From contig JAFTWA010000016.1 of NCBI GenBank assembly GCA_017465565.1, forward strand, positions 27,853 to 91,852: 64,000 nt of DNA, given 5' to 3'. Shown here piece by piece: positions 1-7,839 of this stretch. This DNA comes from Tyzzerella sp. (GTDB lineage: Bacteria; Bacillota; Clostridia; Lachnospirales; Lachnospiraceae). Made by a program: the position numbers and the translations under genes. Within the stretch, counting starts at the first letter, position 1. The number at the start of each line of letters is the position of its first letter. A model generated the notes under the pieces. That model searched no databases and was not told where the DNA came from. It saw only the letters and a program-made list of their open reading frames with translations.

Positions 1-362
1 GTTCCTGCGAAAAATGGTTTTTGCTCTGGGGTCAGGAAAATAGTTGTCGGCCAGCCGCCACTTCCTGTAACTGCCTGGCATACAGCCATGTAGATACTGT
101 CAATGTCTGGTCGTTCCTCTTTATCCACTTTTATTGAAATAAAGTGTTGATTTAGTATTTCAGCAATTTCTTCATCTTCAAAGCTCTCATGCGCCATAAC
201 ATGGCACCAATGACAGGTACTGTAACCAATACTCAAAAAAATGGGTTTATCTTCTGCTTTTGCCCTTTCAAAGGCCTCTTTGCACCATGGATACCAGTCA
301 ACTGGATTATCAACATGCTGAAGAAGATAAGGGCTCACTTGATTTTTTAAATGATTTTGCAT
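1..362 (-). CDS. DUF255 thioredoxin-like domain protein (YyaL family), 5' part
   Basis: Only the N-terminal 120 residues lie in the window; the gene continues off the left edge. Reading leftwards from an ATG at 362, behind an AGAGGTG ribosome-binding site, the protein begins [16 protein letters not shown]. It carries the DUF255 hallmarks: DNPVDWYPW, then STCHWCHVM with the CxxC-like pair, then [10 protein letters not shown] and TGSGGWP. In the YyaL/SSP411 family this thioredoxin-like domain precedes an (alpha/alpha)6-barrel related to N-acylglucosamine 2-epimerases; the biochemical role is poorly defined. The family call is confident from the motifs. It is convergent with nothing and sits downstream of the aro operon, separated by that operon's terminator. 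Confidence 0.9.
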   Translation of the reverse strand, partial: MQNHLKNQVSPYLLQHVDNPVDWYPWCKEAFERAKAEDKPIFLSIGYSTCHWCHVMAHESFEDEEIAEILNQHFISIKVDKEERPDIDSIYMAVCQAVTGSGGWPTTIFLTPEQKPFFAG

Positions 363-458
363 ATCTACACCTCTATAGAATCGAATTTCAAAACTTAGCT
401 TTATATATCTTATTATGTCATTTAAGAAAATTTTTACACCACACATCTATTTTAACGC

Positions 459-487
459 AAAAAAATTGCGCAAATTGAATGCGCAAT
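459..487 (-). terminator. Rho-independent terminator of the aro operon
   Basis: The arms ATTGCGCA (465-472) and TGCGCAAT (480-487) form an 8-bp stem with a 7-nt loop. On the minus strand they are followed by a run of seven T, 13 nt after the DAHP synthase stop codon. Confidence 0.85.
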
Positions 488-500
488 CTTTTTACCTTCA

Positions 501-1529
501 TTACATTTCTTCTGCCATCTCATAAATCAATTTCTCTGTCTTCTCCCAGCCAAGACATGGGTCTGTAATGGATTGTCCATAAACACCACCTGTTGCTGAC
601 TGTGCCCCATCTTCGATATAGCTTTCAATCATAAGGCCTTTTACAAGATTATGGATATCTTTATTTACACGTCTGCTATGAAGAACGTCTTTTGAAATAC
701 GGATTTGTTCCAAATATTTTTTATTTGAATTCGCATGATTTGCATCAATGATAACGCTAGGATTTTGCAAATTCTTTTCCTGATAGGTTTCATATACCTT
801 CATCAAATCTTCATAGTGGTAGTTTGCAATATTCCCACCAAGCACACTCATTCCACCACGGAGAATTGCATGGGCATATGGATTACCTTTACTTTCTACT
901 TCCCATCCTCTATAAATAAATGTATGGCCCTTCTGAGCCGCTGTAATAGAGTTCATCATGATAGACAAATCTCCACTTGTTGGATTTTTCATTCCAACTG
1001 GCACATCAATTGCACTTGCGGTGAGGCGATGCTGCTGGTTTTCCACCGAACGTGCGCCAACTGCCACATAGGCAAGTAAATCCGACAAATATCTGTAATT
1101 TTCTGGGTATAACATCTCATCTGCGCAGGTAAATCCCGTTTCGCGGAGTGCGCGCATATGAATCTTACGGATTTTTGTAATACCCTCTAACATGTCTTCA
1201 TCATGTAATGGATCTGGCTGATGAAGCATTCCTTTGTATCCAACGCCTGTTGTTCTAGGTTTATTTGTATAGATTCTAGGAATGATAATAATTTTGTCCT
1301 TTACCTTTTCCTGTACAGGACAAAGTCTTGAAATATAGTCCATAACCGACTCTTCATAATCCGCAGAACATGGTCCAATGATTAGTAAGAGTTTATCACT
1401 TTCCCCTGATAATACCTTTTTAATTTCAATATCACGCTCTTGGAAATTATGCTGCATCTCCAAGGTCATTGGGTACATTTCCTTTACTTCCATTGGGATT
1501 GGTAGTTTTCTTTTGAAATCACAATTCAT
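501..1529 (-). CDS. 3-deoxy-7-phosphoheptulonate (DAHP) synthase, AroFGH type
   Basis: Catalyses the entry step of the shikimate pathway, condensing phosphoenolpyruvate with erythrose 4-phosphate in the cytosol. Family motifs are present: IIGPCSAD near residue 50, KPRTTGVGYKG near 90, RGGMSVLGG near 225 and IIDANHANS near 260. The length of 342 residues is normal for class I-alpha enzymes. An upstream in-frame GTG (1556) gives nine more residues, but GGAGG lies 8 nt before the ATG at 1529, so that start is chosen. It is the last gene of the aroB-aroC-aroA-DAHPS operon and starts 16 nt after the aroA stop. The leader upstream of aroB carries Phe/Tyr codons, so this enzyme is probably controlled by Phe/Tyr-tRNA charging. 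The E. coli-style isozyme letter (F, G or H) cannot be assigned by eye. Confidence 0.93.
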   Translation of the reverse strand: MNCDFKRKLPIPMEVKEMYPMTLEMQHNFQERDIEIKKVLSGESDKLLLIIGPCSADYEESVMDYISRLCPVQEKVKDKIIIIPRIYTNKPRTTGVGYKGMLHQPDPLHDEDMLEGITKIRKIHMRALRETGFTCADEMLYPENYRYLSDLLAYVAVGARSVENQQHRLTASAIDVPVGMKNPTSGDLSIMMNSITAAQKGHTFIYRGWEVESKGNPYAHAILRGGMSVLGGNIANYHYEDLMKVYETYQEKNLQNPSVIIDANHANSNKKYLEQIRISKDVLHSRRVNKDIHNLVKGLMIESYIEDGAQSATGGVYGQSITDPCLGWEKTEKLIYEMAEEM

Positions 1530-1545
1530 ACATTTTTCCTCCAGT

Positions 1546-2754
1546 CTAATCTTCACGCATCACTTGAATGCCTAATTTTTGAATCTCTTCATAATAATTT
1601 GGAAAGCTCTTTCGAACCGATTCCGCACCTTCAATATAGCCCCCTGTAATCGTACATAGAGTTGCAAGTGTCATGGCAATTCTATGGTCGTTGTGGCTAT
1701 TTAGAACCTCTTCTGGCTTTTTTAATTTCCCTGGAAATACGGTTATCTCATTTTCCAATACTTCCACGCGAATTCCAAACTTCTTTAATTCCTCAGCCAT
1801 AACCGTTCCACGGTCACTTTCCTTTATTTTCAGACGTTTTGTACCTGTAAACTTAGCGCCATGTAGAGCCGCTGCCATTCCCATCAGGATTGGTCCAAGG
1901 TCTGGACATTCCGCAATATCCATCACAGGTTTGTCTTCTTTTAATAACTCAAAATACGTTTTATAAATCTGGTCACCCTGCAGACTGTCTTCCCGAAGAC
2001 CTTCCACCTGAACTTCTCCACCTATCAGATTAAACGCATCTAGAAATGCTGCATTGGAATAATCGCCTTCCACAACACTATCCTTTGCTATATAAGTTTG
2101 CCCGCCTGAAATATAGAATGTATTTTCTTTTCTTTGAATCTTAATTCCATAATACTCCAGTGCCTCCAGGGTCATTTCAATATACGCTTTGCTCTCTACC
2201 GGTGGAAGAACTTCTATCACACTGTCTCCCTCCAATAAAGGAAGTGCATATAATAATCCTGTAATAAACTGACTACTAATGTTTCCAGGAACTTTATAAT
2301 GTGTTGATTTTAGTTTCCCTTCTAATTCCAGCGCCTGCTCTGTTCTCTGATAGAAAATCCCTTGCTCCTTGCAAATATTTTCATAAATTTCCAAAGGCCT
2401 CTCCATCAATCGTTTCGCACCGACAAATCTTACTTTTCCACCACCTGTCAATAATAGTGGGATAAAAAATCGAAGGGTACTTCCACTTTCCTTGCTATCC
2501 AGTTTTTCTTCTGTCTGCAGACTTCTTTTTCCAACACCTTTCATAGTGACGGTACGGTCATCTATTTTATAATCGCACCCCAGTGCTTTCAGTATTCCAA
2601 GTGTTGCTTTAATATCTTCGCTAAGGTCGATATTTCCAATAACCGAAACTCCCTCTGCAAGACCTGCCCCCATCAGCATGCGGTGTGCCATACTCTTAGA
2701 AGGTGGTGCCAAAACGGAGCCTTCTGCCTTACTCGGCAAGATTTTCACTCTCAT
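1546..2754 (-). CDS. aroA: 3-phosphoshikimate 1-carboxyvinyltransferase (EPSP synthase)
   Basis: Transfers the enolpyruvyl group of PEP to shikimate 3-phosphate in the sixth shikimate-pathway step. The 402-residue protein has the N-terminal substrate loop APPSKSMAHR (about 16-25), KESGSTLRFF near 88 and the C-terminal motifs KIKESDRGTVMAEEL near 308 and NSHNDHRIAM near 352. The length is slightly short but normal for Clostridia. The ATG is preceded by GAGGAG with 8-nt spacing. It follows aroC by 16 nt and precedes DAHP synthase by 16 nt, all in one transcript. Confidence 0.96.
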   Translation of the reverse strand: MRVKILPSKAEGSVLAPPSKSMAHRMLMGAGLAEGVSVIGNIDLSEDIKATLGILKALGCDYKIDDRTVTMKGVGKRSLQTEEKLDSKESGSTLRFFIPLLLTGGGKVRFVGAKRLMERPLEIYENICKEQGIFYQRTEQALELEGKLKSTHYKVPGNISSQFITGLLYALPLLEGDSVIEVLPPVESKAYIEMTLEALEYYGIKIQRKENTFYISGGQTYIAKDSVVEGDYSNAAFLDAFNLIGGEVQVEGLREDSLQGDQIYKTYFELLKEDKPVMDIAECPDLGPILMGMAAALHGAKFTGTKRLKIKESDRGTVMAEELKKFGIRVEVLENEITVFPGKLKKPEEVLNSHNDHRIAMTLATLCTITGGYIEGAESVRKSFPNYYEEIQKLGIQVMRED

Positions 2755-2770
2755 ATCCCAATCTCCTCAT

Positions 2771-3868
2771 CTATCTAAGCCAGTCTGTTCCGTAACGCAG
2801 TGCTAACATATCGCTGATTACAATTGCCGTAATACTGTCTACTACCACACGCGCTCTGTGAATAATTGCCGGGTCATGTCTTCCCTGGATTTGGAAAGTC
2901 ACATTTTCTTTTGTATCCATATTCACCGTTTCCTGCGCTTTATAAATGGATGGAGTCGGCTTAATCACAGTATTAAATAGGATTGGCATGCCATTTGTAA
3001 TGCCGCCGTTAATCCCACCGTTATTGTTGGTCTTTGTCGTAACCTTTCCATCTTCTATTTCAAATGGGTCGTTTGCTTCGCTGCCTTTCATCTCCGCAAA
3101 TGCAAATCCCTTACCAAATTCAATTCCTTTCACAGCTGGAACACTGAAAATTCCATGTGCAAGCATGCTTTCCATGGTGTCAAACCAAGGCTCTCCAACG
3201 CCCGCTGGAATACCTGTAACAACTGTCTCCAAGATGCCTCCAACACTGTCACCTTCATTTGCTGCCGCTTCCATGTATGCATGTATTTCTTCTGCTGCTT
3301 TTTCATCCAGCACTGGAAAAATCAAATCATTCACCTTTGCAAGCTCTTCCTCATAATTTGTAAATGGCGTATCTTTGATTGTTCCACATTGCTTGATGTG
3401 GGTTCCAATATGAATTCCTTTTTTCTTTAATGCATCGATTAAGACTGCTCCCACTGCTACGATTGGAGTTGTAATTCTTCCTGAAAAATGTCCGCCGCCG
3501 CGATAATCTGCAAATCCATGATATTTTTCGATTGCTGTATAATCCGCATGCCCTGGACGCATCAAATCTTTTGTTTTGGAATAGTCTTTACTCTTTGTAT
3601 TATTGTTTTCAAATAAAATGCAAATCGGAGTCCCTGTAGTTTTCCCCTCAAAAACACCACTCACAATATGAGGTTCGTCCGTCTCCACACGCTGTGTCGA
3701 AATCTTTCCGTGTGGCTTTCTCAGATTCAACTGCTTTCGCATAAAATCTAAATCCACTTCGATTCCCGGTGCAAGTCCGTCGATAACCGCGCCAATCTCC
3801 GCTCCATGACTTTCACCAAATAGGGTTACTGTAATACTATTTCCCAATACATTCTTCACGCTATTCAC
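2771..3868 (-). CDS. aroC: Chorismate synthase
   Basis: Catalyses the last shikimate step, anti-1,4-elimination of phosphate from EPSP, using reduced FMN. Motifs in order are LFGESHG (residues 16-22), QLNLRKPHGK, RPGHADYTAIEKY, RGGGHFSGR and, near the C terminus, GRHDP. The 365-residue length is standard. No ATG is available; the GTG at 3868 overlaps the aroB stop by 8 bp but lies only 1 nt after its GGAG. A second GTG three codons on (3859) has 10-nt spacing to the same GGAG and may be the real start. Either way it is translationally coupled to aroB. Confidence 0.95.
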   Translation of the reverse strand: MNSVKNVLGNSITVTLFGESHGAEIGAVIDGLAPGIEVDLDFMRKQLNLRKPHGKISTQRVETDEPHIVSGVFEGKTTGTPICILFENNNTKSKDYSKTKDLMRPGHADYTAIEKYHGFADYRGGGHFSGRITTPIVAVGAVLIDALKKKGIHIGTHIKQCGTIKDTPFTNYEEELAKVNDLIFPVLDEKAAEEIHAYMEAAANEGDSVGGILETVVTGIPAGVGEPWFDTMESMLAHGIFSVPAVKGIEFGKGFAFAEMKGSEANDPFEIEDGKVTTKTNNNGGINGGITNGMPILFNTVIKPTPSIYKAQETVNMDTKENVTFQIQGRHDPAIIHRARVVVDSITAIVISDMLALRYGTDWLR

Positions 3869-4865
3869 GCTCCAATCTTGCTAAAACCTGTTCCATCGGC
3901 CATTCTTCAATTTGTCCGTCTCCAATTTCTGACACGAACACAACAGAACAGTTTTTATTACTTGCTTTTTTATCATGCGTAATTGCTTCTTTTACTTCTT
4001 CTATACTAAACTCATCAGACTCCGGCACATTAAATCCTAAGCGTTCATAAATCTGAATCAGTTTCTCTTTTACTTCATCACTACTCATGTACAGCATTCC
4101 CAGTGCAACACATTCTCCGTGTAAATACTTTCCTTTTGCCGCACTTTCGAATCCATGTCCAATGGTATGTCCAAAGTTTAAAATCTTGCGAAGATGACTT
4201 TCCTTCTCATCCTGCTCAACCACATATTTCTTTACAAGCAATGCTTTCTCTATAATGTAATCTAATTTATCTTTCCATTCACCATTTAAGAACAATTCAA
4301 ATAACCCAGGGTCACTGGTTGCTCCCATTTTAATTGCTTCTATTAATCCATTTACAATCTGGCGTTCTGATAAACTATTCAGTGTATCTGGGTCAATCAG
4401 AACTGCCTTTGGCTGATGGAATGCACCAATAATATTTTTGATTCCCGCTAAATTTACCGCTGTCTTCCCACCGATAGAAGAATCTACCTGAGATAATACT
4501 GTAGTTGGAACATTATAAAAATCAATACCGCGCATATAAAGAGAAGCCACAAAACCACCAAGGTCTCCAACAACTCCACCGCCCACTGCAACCACACAGT
4601 CCTTGCGGCTAAACTGGAATTCCAACATATCTGTCAGAATCTCTTCTGCTGTCTGAAGGGATTTGCTGCCTTCACCTTGTGGTACGACTTTGATATATGC
4701 TTTTTTACATTGCTGTGCAATCTTTTCTGCGTATTGAATCGGAACTCCCTCATCTGTAATAATCATTACGCTACGATTCAGTTTCAGATATTCATTTGCT
4801 TTTGCAAGAATTCCTCTCTCCAATTCGATATTGTAACTATTTGCTCCTAATTCCATTCTAATCAT
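3861..4865 (-). CDS. aroB: 3-dehydroquinate synthase
   Basis: Converts DAHP to 3-dehydroquinate, the second shikimate step; NAD- and divalent-metal-dependent. Motifs are GGGVVGDLGGFVAS (about 94-107), QVDSSIGGKTAVN near 129, the metal-binding NFGHTIGHGFE near 230 and HGECVALGM near 248. At 334 residues it is slightly shorter than E. coli AroB (362). ATG with GGAGG 7 nt upstream. It is the first structural gene of the operon. The 200-nt leader carries a consensus promoter, an aromatic-rich leader peptide and an attenuator whose T-run ends about 15 nt before this start. Confidence 0.96.
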   Translation of the reverse strand: MIRMELGANSYNIELERGILAKANEYLKLNRSVMIITDEGVPIQYAEKIAQQCKKAYIKVVPQGEGSKSLQTAEEILTDMLEFQFSRKDCVVAVGGGVVGDLGGFVASLYMRGIDFYNVPTTVLSQVDSSIGGKTAVNLAGIKNIIGAFHQPKAVLIDPDTLNSLSERQIVNGLIEAIKMGATSDPGLFELFLNGEWKDKLDYIIEKALLVKKYVVEQDEKESHLRKILNFGHTIGHGFESAAKGKYLHGECVALGMLYMSSDEVKEKLIQIYERLGFNVPESDEFSIEEVKEAITHDKKASNKNCSVVFVSEIGDGQIEEWPMEQVLARLERE

Positions 4866-4880
4866 TGTGATTCCTCCGAA

Positions 4881-4917
4881 TAAAAAAACCGATATTTGTT
4901 ACATTCAAATACCGGTT
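4881..4917 (-). terminator. Attenuator terminator in the aro leader
   Basis: On the minus strand, 12-nt arms at 4906-4917 and 4887-4898 form a stem (one G-U pair) around a 7-nt loop, followed by seven T. It lies between the leader-peptide stop and the aroB ribosome-binding site, so it is a regulated terminator and not an operon end. Its 5' arm plus loop (4898-4917) is also complementary to 4948-4965. Confidence 0.88.
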
Positions 4918-4965
4918 TGCACTCTTTTTATAAAATATATGGTGTGTATCGGATATGAACGTAAC
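4898..4965 (-). promoter_or_regulatory. Antiterminator of the aro leader
   Basis: RNA from 4948-4965 can pair with 4898-4917, the 5' arm and loop of the terminator, over about 16-17 bp with one G-U pair, one bulge and two mismatches. This is mutually exclusive with the terminator. The distal strand begins 5 nt after the leader-peptide stop codon (4970-4972), so a ribosome waiting at the stop would mask it. A stalled ribosome at the aromatic codons would leave it free. Confidence 0.8.
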
Positions 4966-4969
4966 AAAA

Positions 4970-5044
4970 TTAACCAACGCTAAAATAAAAGCCTTGGCTA
5001 TAAAAGAAAAAGTATGAATTTACATTTTTCTTTGTCTGCATCAT
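4970..5044 (-). CDS. Aro-operon leader peptide, Phe/Tyr-rich (24 aa)
   Basis: A 24-codon reading frame starts with two ATG codons (5044, 5041) behind AGGATGG (5053-5059) and ends at TAA (4970-4972). Residues 11-21 read YFFFYSQGFYF, so eight of these eleven are Phe or Tyr (five Phe, three Tyr). It lies on the transcript from the 5076-5103 promoter and is followed by alternative hairpins. This is the architecture of ribosome-mediated attenuation as in enterobacterial pheA and pheST leaders. The peptide should have no function beyond sensing charged tRNA-Phe/Tyr; function is inferred from layout. Confidence 0.85.
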   Translation of the reverse strand: MMQTKKNVNSYFFFYSQGFYFSVG

Positions 5045-5075
5045 ATCGGTTACCATCCTGTTTAAACTTGTTTTT

Positions 5076-5103
5076 ATTATATCATTGTCATTTTATTTGT
5101 CAA
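5076..5103 (-). promoter_or_regulatory. Sigma-A promoter of the aro operon
   Basis: Perfect -35 TTGACA (5098-5103) and -10 TATAAT (5076-5081) with 16-bp spacing on the minus strand. Predicted transcription starts near 5068, giving a leader of about 200 nt before aroB. Confidence 0.88.
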
Positions 5104-5141
5104 CCAAATTATCTGTCAATTTAAAAGCATATAAAATCAAC

Positions 5142-5170
5142 TTGACTTTCGAACCTTTCCGAATTATACT
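5142..5170 (+). promoter_or_regulatory. Promoter of tRNA-Thr
   Basis: TTGACT (5142-5147), 17 bp, TATACT (5165-5170), 24 nt before the mature tRNA 5' end. It is divergent from the aro promoter. Confidence 0.8.
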
Positions 5171-5194
5171 TTATTTTGTGATTGAAATACATAT

Positions 5195-5267
<73 letters not shown>

Positions 5268-5301
5268 TTCGGGACAATTAAATACTTTCAAAAAACCTAG
5301 T

Positions 5302-5339
5302 AAAATCAAGGCTTTCATGGCTTTGATTTTATTTTTTTA
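5302..5339 (+). terminator. Terminator after tRNA-Thr
   Basis: The arms at 5302-5312 and 5320-5330 form an 11-bp stem with one G-U pair and a 7-nt loop, followed by A and seven T. On the other strand it may also receive transcripts of the Rpn-family gene. Confidence 0.85.
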
Positions 5340-5374
5340 TAATATTTTATGCCTCATTTTGCCCCATAAATTCC

Positions 5375-6226
5375 CTATTCTAATATTTCTTCTACCTGTA
5401 ACAATGAAATATTACACTCTTTCGCTATTTCCTCGTTACTTTTACCCTTGTTGTGAAGTTTATATACACTCTTTGCTAATTGAACTCCTGTCGCAATATC
5501 ATCTTCTCGCAATTTTCTCAACCCTTCGCACATATTTATCGACTCCTCTCCTTCCGGCACTTCTATATTCGCACCTGTACACTCATTAATTACTTTTACC
5601 GCTTCCTTACCAACATTTTCAAACATCTTGTCATCCATCAATTTCGCGCATTCTCCTTTGTTCTTTGATACCGAAATAAACTTCATCACTTTTCCAAACT
5701 CTGTTACATACTGTAAAAGATATGGATCTATATCATCAAACATCTCCTTGAGACACCTTGGTGCATCCCACTCGTCTGCCCCGAAGTAAATAGTCAATGT
5801 AATGACTGGTTTCAATTTATCAGTCTTTTTGAATCCTGATAAAAACTCCCTACTATTCTCAAATTCATGATTCGCACGATGCTTTTTTTCCATCTGCGAA
5901 ACTTGTTTCCCGTAATTCAACGCATCATAAATCATGTTTTTCACAGACGCCGCATAATGAATCTCCGAATGGTTCTCGATTCCCAAAATCAAATAAGCAG
6001 CCTTATCATCTTCCATAAGAATACACTGTTTCAGTACATCTCGAATCTTTTGAACAACTTTCTTGTTCTCATCGTCCAAAATAATTGCAATTTCTGTCGG
6101 GTCCATCACACTTAGCTTTTCTGGTCTGATTACTTGTTTTCCTCCATACAAATGATAATTGAACGCATCTGCAAAATGTTCAGGTTCGGACATATAGTCC
6201 TTTGTCACTGTGTCTCTCTTGCCCAT
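5375..6226 (-). CDS. Rpn/YhgA-like putative transposase-nuclease
   Basis: An intact 283-residue member of the recombination-promoting nuclease / PD-(D/E)XK transposase group common in Lachnospiraceae. Visible features are FADAFNYHLYGGKQVI near residue 16, the core LILGIENHSEIHY near 80 (cf. the IExxS core of YhgA-type proteins), a Lys/Glu-rich middle, and a C-terminal helical HNKGKSNEEIAKECN segment resembling an HTH. ATG codons lie at 6232 and 6226. AGGAGG is only 2 nt from the first and 8 nt from the second, so 6226 is chosen. The ribosome-binding site is predicted to be hidden in a hairpin. A broken relative lies at 62459-63227. E. coli RpnA is a DNA endonuclease; activity here is inferred. 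Confidence 0.75.
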   Translation of the reverse strand: MGKRDTVTKDYMSEPEHFADAFNYHLYGGKQVIRPEKLSVMDPTEIAIILDDENKKVVQKIRDVLKQCILMEDDKAAYLILGIENHSEIHYAASVKNMIYDALNYGKQVSQMEKKHRANHEFENSREFLSGFKKTDKLKPVITLTIYFGADEWDAPRCLKEMFDDIDPYLLQYVTEFGKVMKFISVSKNKGECAKLMDDKMFENVGKEAVKVINECTGANIEVPEGEESINMCEGLRKLREDDIATGVQLAKSVYKLHNKGKSNEEIAKECNISLLQVEEILE

Positions 6227-6233
6227 AGGCATT

Positions 6234-6258
6234 ACCTCCTTTGAATTTGTGCAGGAGG
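6234..6258 (-). promoter_or_regulatory. Hairpin hiding the Rpn-family ribosome-binding site
   Basis: On the transcript, CCTCCT (6253-6258) can pair with the Shine-Dalgarno AGGAGG (6235-6240) across a 12-nt loop, so translation would be low unless the hairpin opens. The same arrangement precedes the pseudogene copy at 63235-63255. Confidence 0.6.
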
Positions 6259-6395
6259 CTTCTATTCTTTTCTTATCAACCTCTCTGCTCTTGATTGAAA
6301 TGAATTGAAAAGCATCGAGATTTCTTAAGAAATGAAAATAGAATTTTAGACGTGATATTCACCACATGATTTTCAGAAATATAATGCTTTTGATT

Positions 6396-6425
6396 ATTTT
6401 ACCATAGAAAGATACAAATTTTCAA
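6396..6425 (-). promoter_or_regulatory. Probable promoter of the Rpn-family gene
   Basis: TTGAAA (6420-6425), 18 bp, TAAAAT (6396-6401) on the minus strand. The leader would be about 160 nt. Apart from this, the hairpin above and the amidohydrolase terminator, nothing is seen in 6259-6540. Confidence 0.5.
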
Positions 6426-6484
6426 CAGATTAGCGTTGAACTTGTAGTTTAATTTTAAATTCAATACATAAAAAAGTCCCACTG

Positions 6485-6522
6485 AAAAAACAAGGAGAAA
6501 TGTGAACACACATCTCTCCTTG
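6485..6522 (-). terminator. Terminator of the amidohydrolase gene
   Basis: A 14-nt inverted repeat (6491-6504 and 6509-6522; CAAGGAGA...TCTCCTTG, one mismatch) is followed on the minus strand by six T. Confidence 0.85.
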
Positions 6523-6540
6523 CAAGTTTCGTATTTTTAT

Positions 6541-7689
6541 TTATATTAGCTTTCCATCAATGAAAACCATCTCTACCTTTGTCGATACTTCCATCGGATT
6601 GCCATCTGCAATAACAATATCTGCATCTTTCCCCACTTCAATTGAACCTACACGGTCTTCAATGCCTACGTGGCGCGCCGGATTGATTGTAATAGCCTGC
6701 AATGCCTGGAACGGATCCATGCCGGCATGGACAGCCATTCCTGCGCAAATCGGCAGATATTCCTGTGGAATGACAGGTGAATCCGTAATAATAGATACCT
6801 GACAACCTGCTGCCGCAAGCACACCTGGTGTTATCCAGCTTTTATTACGCAATTCAAATTTGCTTGCTTCTGTAAGAGTTGGTCCTACAGCCAATGGAAC
6901 ATTTTCCTTCACAAGCTCATCTACAATCAAATGACCTTCTGTGACATGCTCCAATGTAATCTTAACATCAAACTCTTTTGCAATTCGAAGTGCTGTGAAA
7001 ATATCTTCTGTTGCATGTGCATGAGCCTTCAATGGAATCTCTCTTTTCAACACTGGAATCAATGCTTCAGACTTCATATCTAATGAAGGGCACTTTGTAA
7101 TATCTTCTCCCGCTGCTTCTTTTTTCAACATATATTCCCTAGCTTTTGCAAGTGCTTCTCTTAGTTTAAAAGCAGTTGTCATACGGCTAGAATCGCTCTT
7201 ATTTTGATAACAACGCTTTGGATTCTCCCCAAATGCACATTTCATCGCAACAGCATCTCTTACAACCATATCATCCACACGTTTACCGACCGTTTTAATA
7301 GTTGTAAATGTTCCGCCTAAAACATTGGCACTTCCTGGTCCCACACAAACACAGGTAACTCCTGCCTTCGCTGCTGCTTCAAATGTTGGCTGCATTGGCT
7401 TAACGCCATCGATTCCACGAAGTTCTGGACAAACAATGTCATTCATTTCATTATAATCGGTACCTTCATATCCAATTCCATGTCCGTCCAATCCCATATG
7501 TCCGTGTGCTTCTACAAATCCCGGATACACCTCTTTACCGCTCACATCAATAACCTGTGTTCCTTCTGGCAAGTCCAAATTCTTTCCTATCGCTTTGATT
7601 TTCCCATTTTCAATAAGGATATCTGCTTGAAAAGCTTCTGGCTGAATCGCGTCATGTACATTTCCATTACAAATACAAAGTAAGGTCAT
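6541..7689 (-). CDS. Amidohydrolase (imidazolonepropionase-like)
   Basis: A metal-dependent cytosolic hydrolase of the amidohydrolase superfamily, 382 residues. Metal ligands visible in order are EAHGHMG near residue 60 (HxH), AHAHATEDI near 217, LEHVTEGH near 240 and the catalytic-type Asp in IITDSPVIP near 300. The C-terminal composite domain VGKDADIVIADGNP is also typical. Substrate unknown; the family includes imidazolonepropionases and prolidase-like peptidases. A GTG three codons upstream (7698) is possible, but the ATG at 7689 has AGGGG at better spacing. It is monocistronic, with its own terminator. Its promoter region is a paralogue of the one before the GNAT remnant at 9574. Confidence 0.85.
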   Translation of the reverse strand: MTLLCICNGNVHDAIQPEAFQADILIENGKIKAIGKNLDLPEGTQVIDVSGKEVYPGFVEAHGHMGLDGHGIGYEGTDYNEMNDIVCPELRGIDGVKPMQPTFEAAAKAGVTCVCVGPGSANVLGGTFTTIKTVGKRVDDMVVRDAVAMKCAFGENPKRCYQNKSDSSRMTTAFKLREALAKAREYMLKKEAAGEDITKCPSLDMKSEALIPVLKREIPLKAHAHATEDIFTALRIAKEFDVKITLEHVTEGHLIVDELVKENVPLAVGPTLTEASKFELRNKSWITPGVLAAAGCQVSIITDSPVIPQEYLPICAGMAVHAGMDPFQALQAITINPARHVGIEDRVGSIEVGKDADIVIADGNPMEVSTKVEMVFIDGKLI

Positions 7690-7725
7690 AATATCCACCC
7701 CTTTTACTTTCTTACATCTAACTCT

Positions 7726-7772
7726 AGTATAGTACTTAGTATAAAAGAATTCAATTTAGTTTGTAACTGAAT
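7726..7772 (-). promoter_or_regulatory. Promoter and operator-like dyad of the amidohydrolase
   Basis: -35 TTGAAT (7749-7754), 17 bp, -10 TATACT (7726-7731). Directly upstream, 7756-7772 holds an AGTT-N3-AACT dyad (TTCAGTTACAAACTAAA on the transcribed sense strand), a spacing used by MarR-type operators. The whole block 7687-7780 aligns with 9572-9660. Confidence 0.7.
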
Positions 7773-7780
7773 CTTTAAAT

Positions 7781-7837
7781 AACTTCACCTCGGTAAAAAG
7801 TAAAATTTCACTTTTTATCGGGATGAACATTGAAGTT
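7781..7837 (-). terminator. Nested hairpin after the DUF4143 ATPase gene
   Basis: Inner arms CGGTAAAAAGT (7791-7801) and ACTTTTTATCG (7810-7820), and outer arms AACTTCA (7781-7787) and TGAAGTT (7831-7837), form a nested palindrome starting just after the ATPase stop. It is a likely terminator, although the T-run is inside the stem. Confidence 0.6.
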
Positions 7838-7839
7838 CG

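Noticed and set aside
2946-3356. 136-codon plus-strand frame inside aroC
   Set aside because: Shadow of chorismate synthase on the opposite strand; low-complexity composition.
4866-5075. T-box riboswitch upstream of aroB
   Set aside because: No AGGGTGGNACCGCG T-box sequence or specifier stem is present. The leader peptide and alternative hairpins explain the region better.
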